Assembly (NCBI GenBank): GCA_025350305.1
Contig: JANXYC010000240.1
Span: forward strand, 1 to 62,483
DNA from: Cyclobacteriaceae bacterium
GTDB lineage: Bacteria; Bacteroidota; Bacteroidia; Cytophagales; Cyclobacteriaceae
Length of the DNA: 62,483 nucleotides
Reading direction: 5' to 3'
Part shown: positions 61,332 through 62,483 of the stretch, in pieces
Layout of the letters: each line of letters starts with the position of its first letter
Position numbering within the stretch: the first letter of the stretch is position 1
Translations under genes and position numbers: made by a program
The notes under the pieces: model-generated
What the model saw: the letters and a program-made list of their open reading frames with translations, nothing else
The model's database searches: none
Told to the model about the DNA's origin: nothing

Positions 61332-62171
61332 TTAAGCTTCAATAAATCCAAAGCTTCTTTCAGGCGATGTTTTTTCCAGTTCAAAAAAAGTCGGAGGCGT
61401 GAGGTTCGTAAATTCGTTAAAATCTTTTACAAGATGCTGGTAATCATAATAGTCACATCTAATAGCAATCGAGAACCAGTCTAAAAGTGGATGGCTGTTT
61501 TTCATTCTGAAAGCTTTGTCAAAACGTATGATACGTTGAAAAGCTTTTGCGCTGATACCCGTGCGTTCTTCAAATTTTCTGATAAATTGTCTTATGCTTA
61601 AACAAGACTGATTGGCAAGCCAATCTAGCGATGCTCCATTTTCTATATGCAACAGGTGGGTGGTTACTTTATCAATAGGATGAATAGCGTTCAATTTATT
61701 TCTTAGCACCTGTTTCAAAAAAATTTCAATAACAGAAATCATTTCAGCAAGACTATTTAGATTGCTTAGCTGTTCACATACTAACCTTATTTCATCCCCC
61801 CAAACTTCTTCTGCATCTAAATATTTGTTTGTTAATTCCAATAAAGGGATTTTGATTAATTGAAAAAGGGTTGAAGGCTGTAATACCACTTTAATAGCCA
61901 GAAAATCATTTCCCCCATAACGGTGAATGGGTACGGTGTACATTCCATTAATAACACAGGGTGGATAAGTGTATATCACGGGTGAATTAATATAGCTGAA
62001 CTTCTGTGCATCCCTGATATAAAACGTTATACAATGTTCAGGTCGGGGTGCATGAAATTTAATAGGTGGTGATATAGATGCATCAAATAAAAAACGAAAT
62101 ACCTGATACTCACGAACATCGTGCTGTAAAATTTTACAAGGAAAGATGCGTTTAAGTAAGGCAGGTTGCAT
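61332..62171 (-). CDS. AraC family transcriptional regulator
   Basis: The 279-residue protein has an N-terminal ligand-sensing domain of the DUF6597 type (HAPRPEHCITFYIRDAQ). The C-terminal AraC DNA-binding domain has LDWLANQSCLSIRQFIRKFE and RTGISAKAFQRIIRFDKAFR, and a final FNEFTNLTPPTFF. Two helix-turn-helix motifs are present, so it should bind DNA. Its nearest target is the cupin gene 84 bases downstream. The inducer is unknown. Confidence 0.88.
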   Translation of the reverse strand: MQPALLKRIFPCKILQHDVREYQVFRFLFDASISPPIKFHAPRPEHCITFYIRDAQKFSYINSPVIYTYPPCVINGMYTVPIHRYGGNDFLAIKVVLQPSTLFQLIKIPLLELTNKYLDAEEVWGDEIRLVCEQLSNLNSLAEMISVIEIFLKQVLRNKLNAIHPIDKVTTHLLHIENGASLDWLANQSCLSIRQFIRKFEERTGISAKAFQRIIRFDKAFRMKNSHPLLDWFSIAIRCDYYDYQHLVKDFNEFTNLTPPTFFELEKTSPERSFGFIEA

Positions 62172-62217
62172 TTAAACTTTTGTAAGTTTTTATTGATTTT
62201 GAACTGTCACTTTAGGT

Positions 62218-62253
62218 TGCAGCCAACGTACTAGTGTATGGGACGTGGCGGGC
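62218..62253. repeat. Left-end copy of the GCCAAC palindrome family (element E3)
   Basis: CAGCCAACGTACTAGTGTAT followed by GGGACGTGGCGGG parallels E1 (GCCAACGTCGGTGTATAAAACGTAGCG). It lies just upstream of the AraC gene start. A full palindrome was not recognised. Confidence 0.45.
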
Positions 62254-62260
62254 ATAGGAG

Positions 62261-62296
62261 GGCCTGGTAAATCCGCCAACCGGCGGATGCCAGGCC
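62261..62296. repeat. Nested hairpin repeat
   Basis: GGCCTGG pairs with CCAGGCC, and inside ATCCGCC pairs with GGCGGAT around AACC. Similar small GC-rich hairpins are nested in intron A and may be one mobile repeat family. Confidence 0.6.
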
Positions 62297-62352
62297 CGAC
62301 CGCTGCGAGCTTCGCGACAACCCCAACTTCGAATGAAAGATAAATTAAACCA

Positions 62353-62401
62353 CCACCTTCTAAGAAGGTGGATTTACACCCAAGACCCAAAGGGTCTTTT
62401 T
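62353..62401. terminator. Palindrome plus intrinsic terminator at the right edge
   Basis: CCACCTTC...GAAGGTGG (62353-62371) is followed by AAGACCC-AAA-GGGTCTT with a T-run (62382-62401). The text from 62172 to 62483 holds these repeats and no recognisable gene. Confidence 0.65.
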
Positions 62402-62483
62402 CACACATGCCAGCCCTCACCTAACACACATAAAATACAAATTGTGGAGGCAAAGCATCAAAACATTACCACCTTCAAAGAAG

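Noticed and set aside
62190-62420. 76-codon minus-strand ORF at the right edge
   Set aside because: It covers nested hairpins and a terminator and translates them; no coding character.
1-62483. tRNA, rRNA, riboswitch or CRISPR array
   Set aside because: No convincing tRNA TpsiC/acceptor pairing, rRNA core or regularly spaced repeat array was recognised by eye. A covariance search would be needed to exclude small RNAs.

Overview
The window looks like the chromosome of a gliding-type Bacteroidota bacterium, most likely of the order Cytophagales. The evidence is a gldB gliding lipoprotein, a TonB-dependent receptor, AsmA- and OmpA-family envelope proteins with Bacteroidota-type signal peptides, the absence of obvious Shine-Dalgarno sequences, and several matches to the Bacteroidota -7 promoter element TAnnTTTG. 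Species cannot be told from the sequence alone. No tRNA, rRNA or CRISPR array was recognised.

From 1 to about 55.3 kb the window is mostly ordinary chromosome: infB; lemA; rlmI; an HtrA/DegP protease; ispH; a TonB receptor; a CBS-hydrolase-CvpA-YqeY run; pdxJ; an alcohol dehydrogenase; a deoxynucleoside kinase; gldB; tpiA; HupE/UreJ; two tandem M1 metallopeptidases; a PLP dehydratase; a nitroreductase; a GMC oxidoreductase; coaX; a large AsmA-like protein; an aldehyde dehydrogenase; two OmpA-domain proteins; a patatin-like phospholipase; an M23 peptidase; DsbD; a BNR-repeat protein and fumC. Short scars interrupt it: a 5'-truncated amidohydrolase (11.2-11.8 kb), a duplicated tail of the deoxynucleoside kinase (17.2 kb) and an N-terminal stub of a metallo-beta-lactamase-fold hydrolase beside a serine-less acyl-carrier-like protein (31.4-31.7 kb). 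Two families of intergenic palindromic repeats recur here, one built on GGACTAAAGTCC and one built on alternating GAGAATTGAGAAGTTGAG-type text.

From about 55.4 kb to the end the window becomes an accessory, decaying region, almost all on the minus strand: a Uma2 nuclease, a frameshifted and truncated hsdM start, a frameshifted BRO-domain protein, a frameshifted RibD-like cytidine-deaminase-fold protein, a small exported protein, a DUF5615/DUF433 pair, two group II intron remnants, a Tat-exported cupin and an AraC regulator. Between these genes lie long palindromic elements that share a GCCAAC start, one of which is interrupted by an intron remnant. The layout of single genes separated by related palindromes recalls a cassette array, but no canonical integron attC core or integrase is visible. 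This is the part most worth a second look; I did not find a complete, clearly novel system in it.
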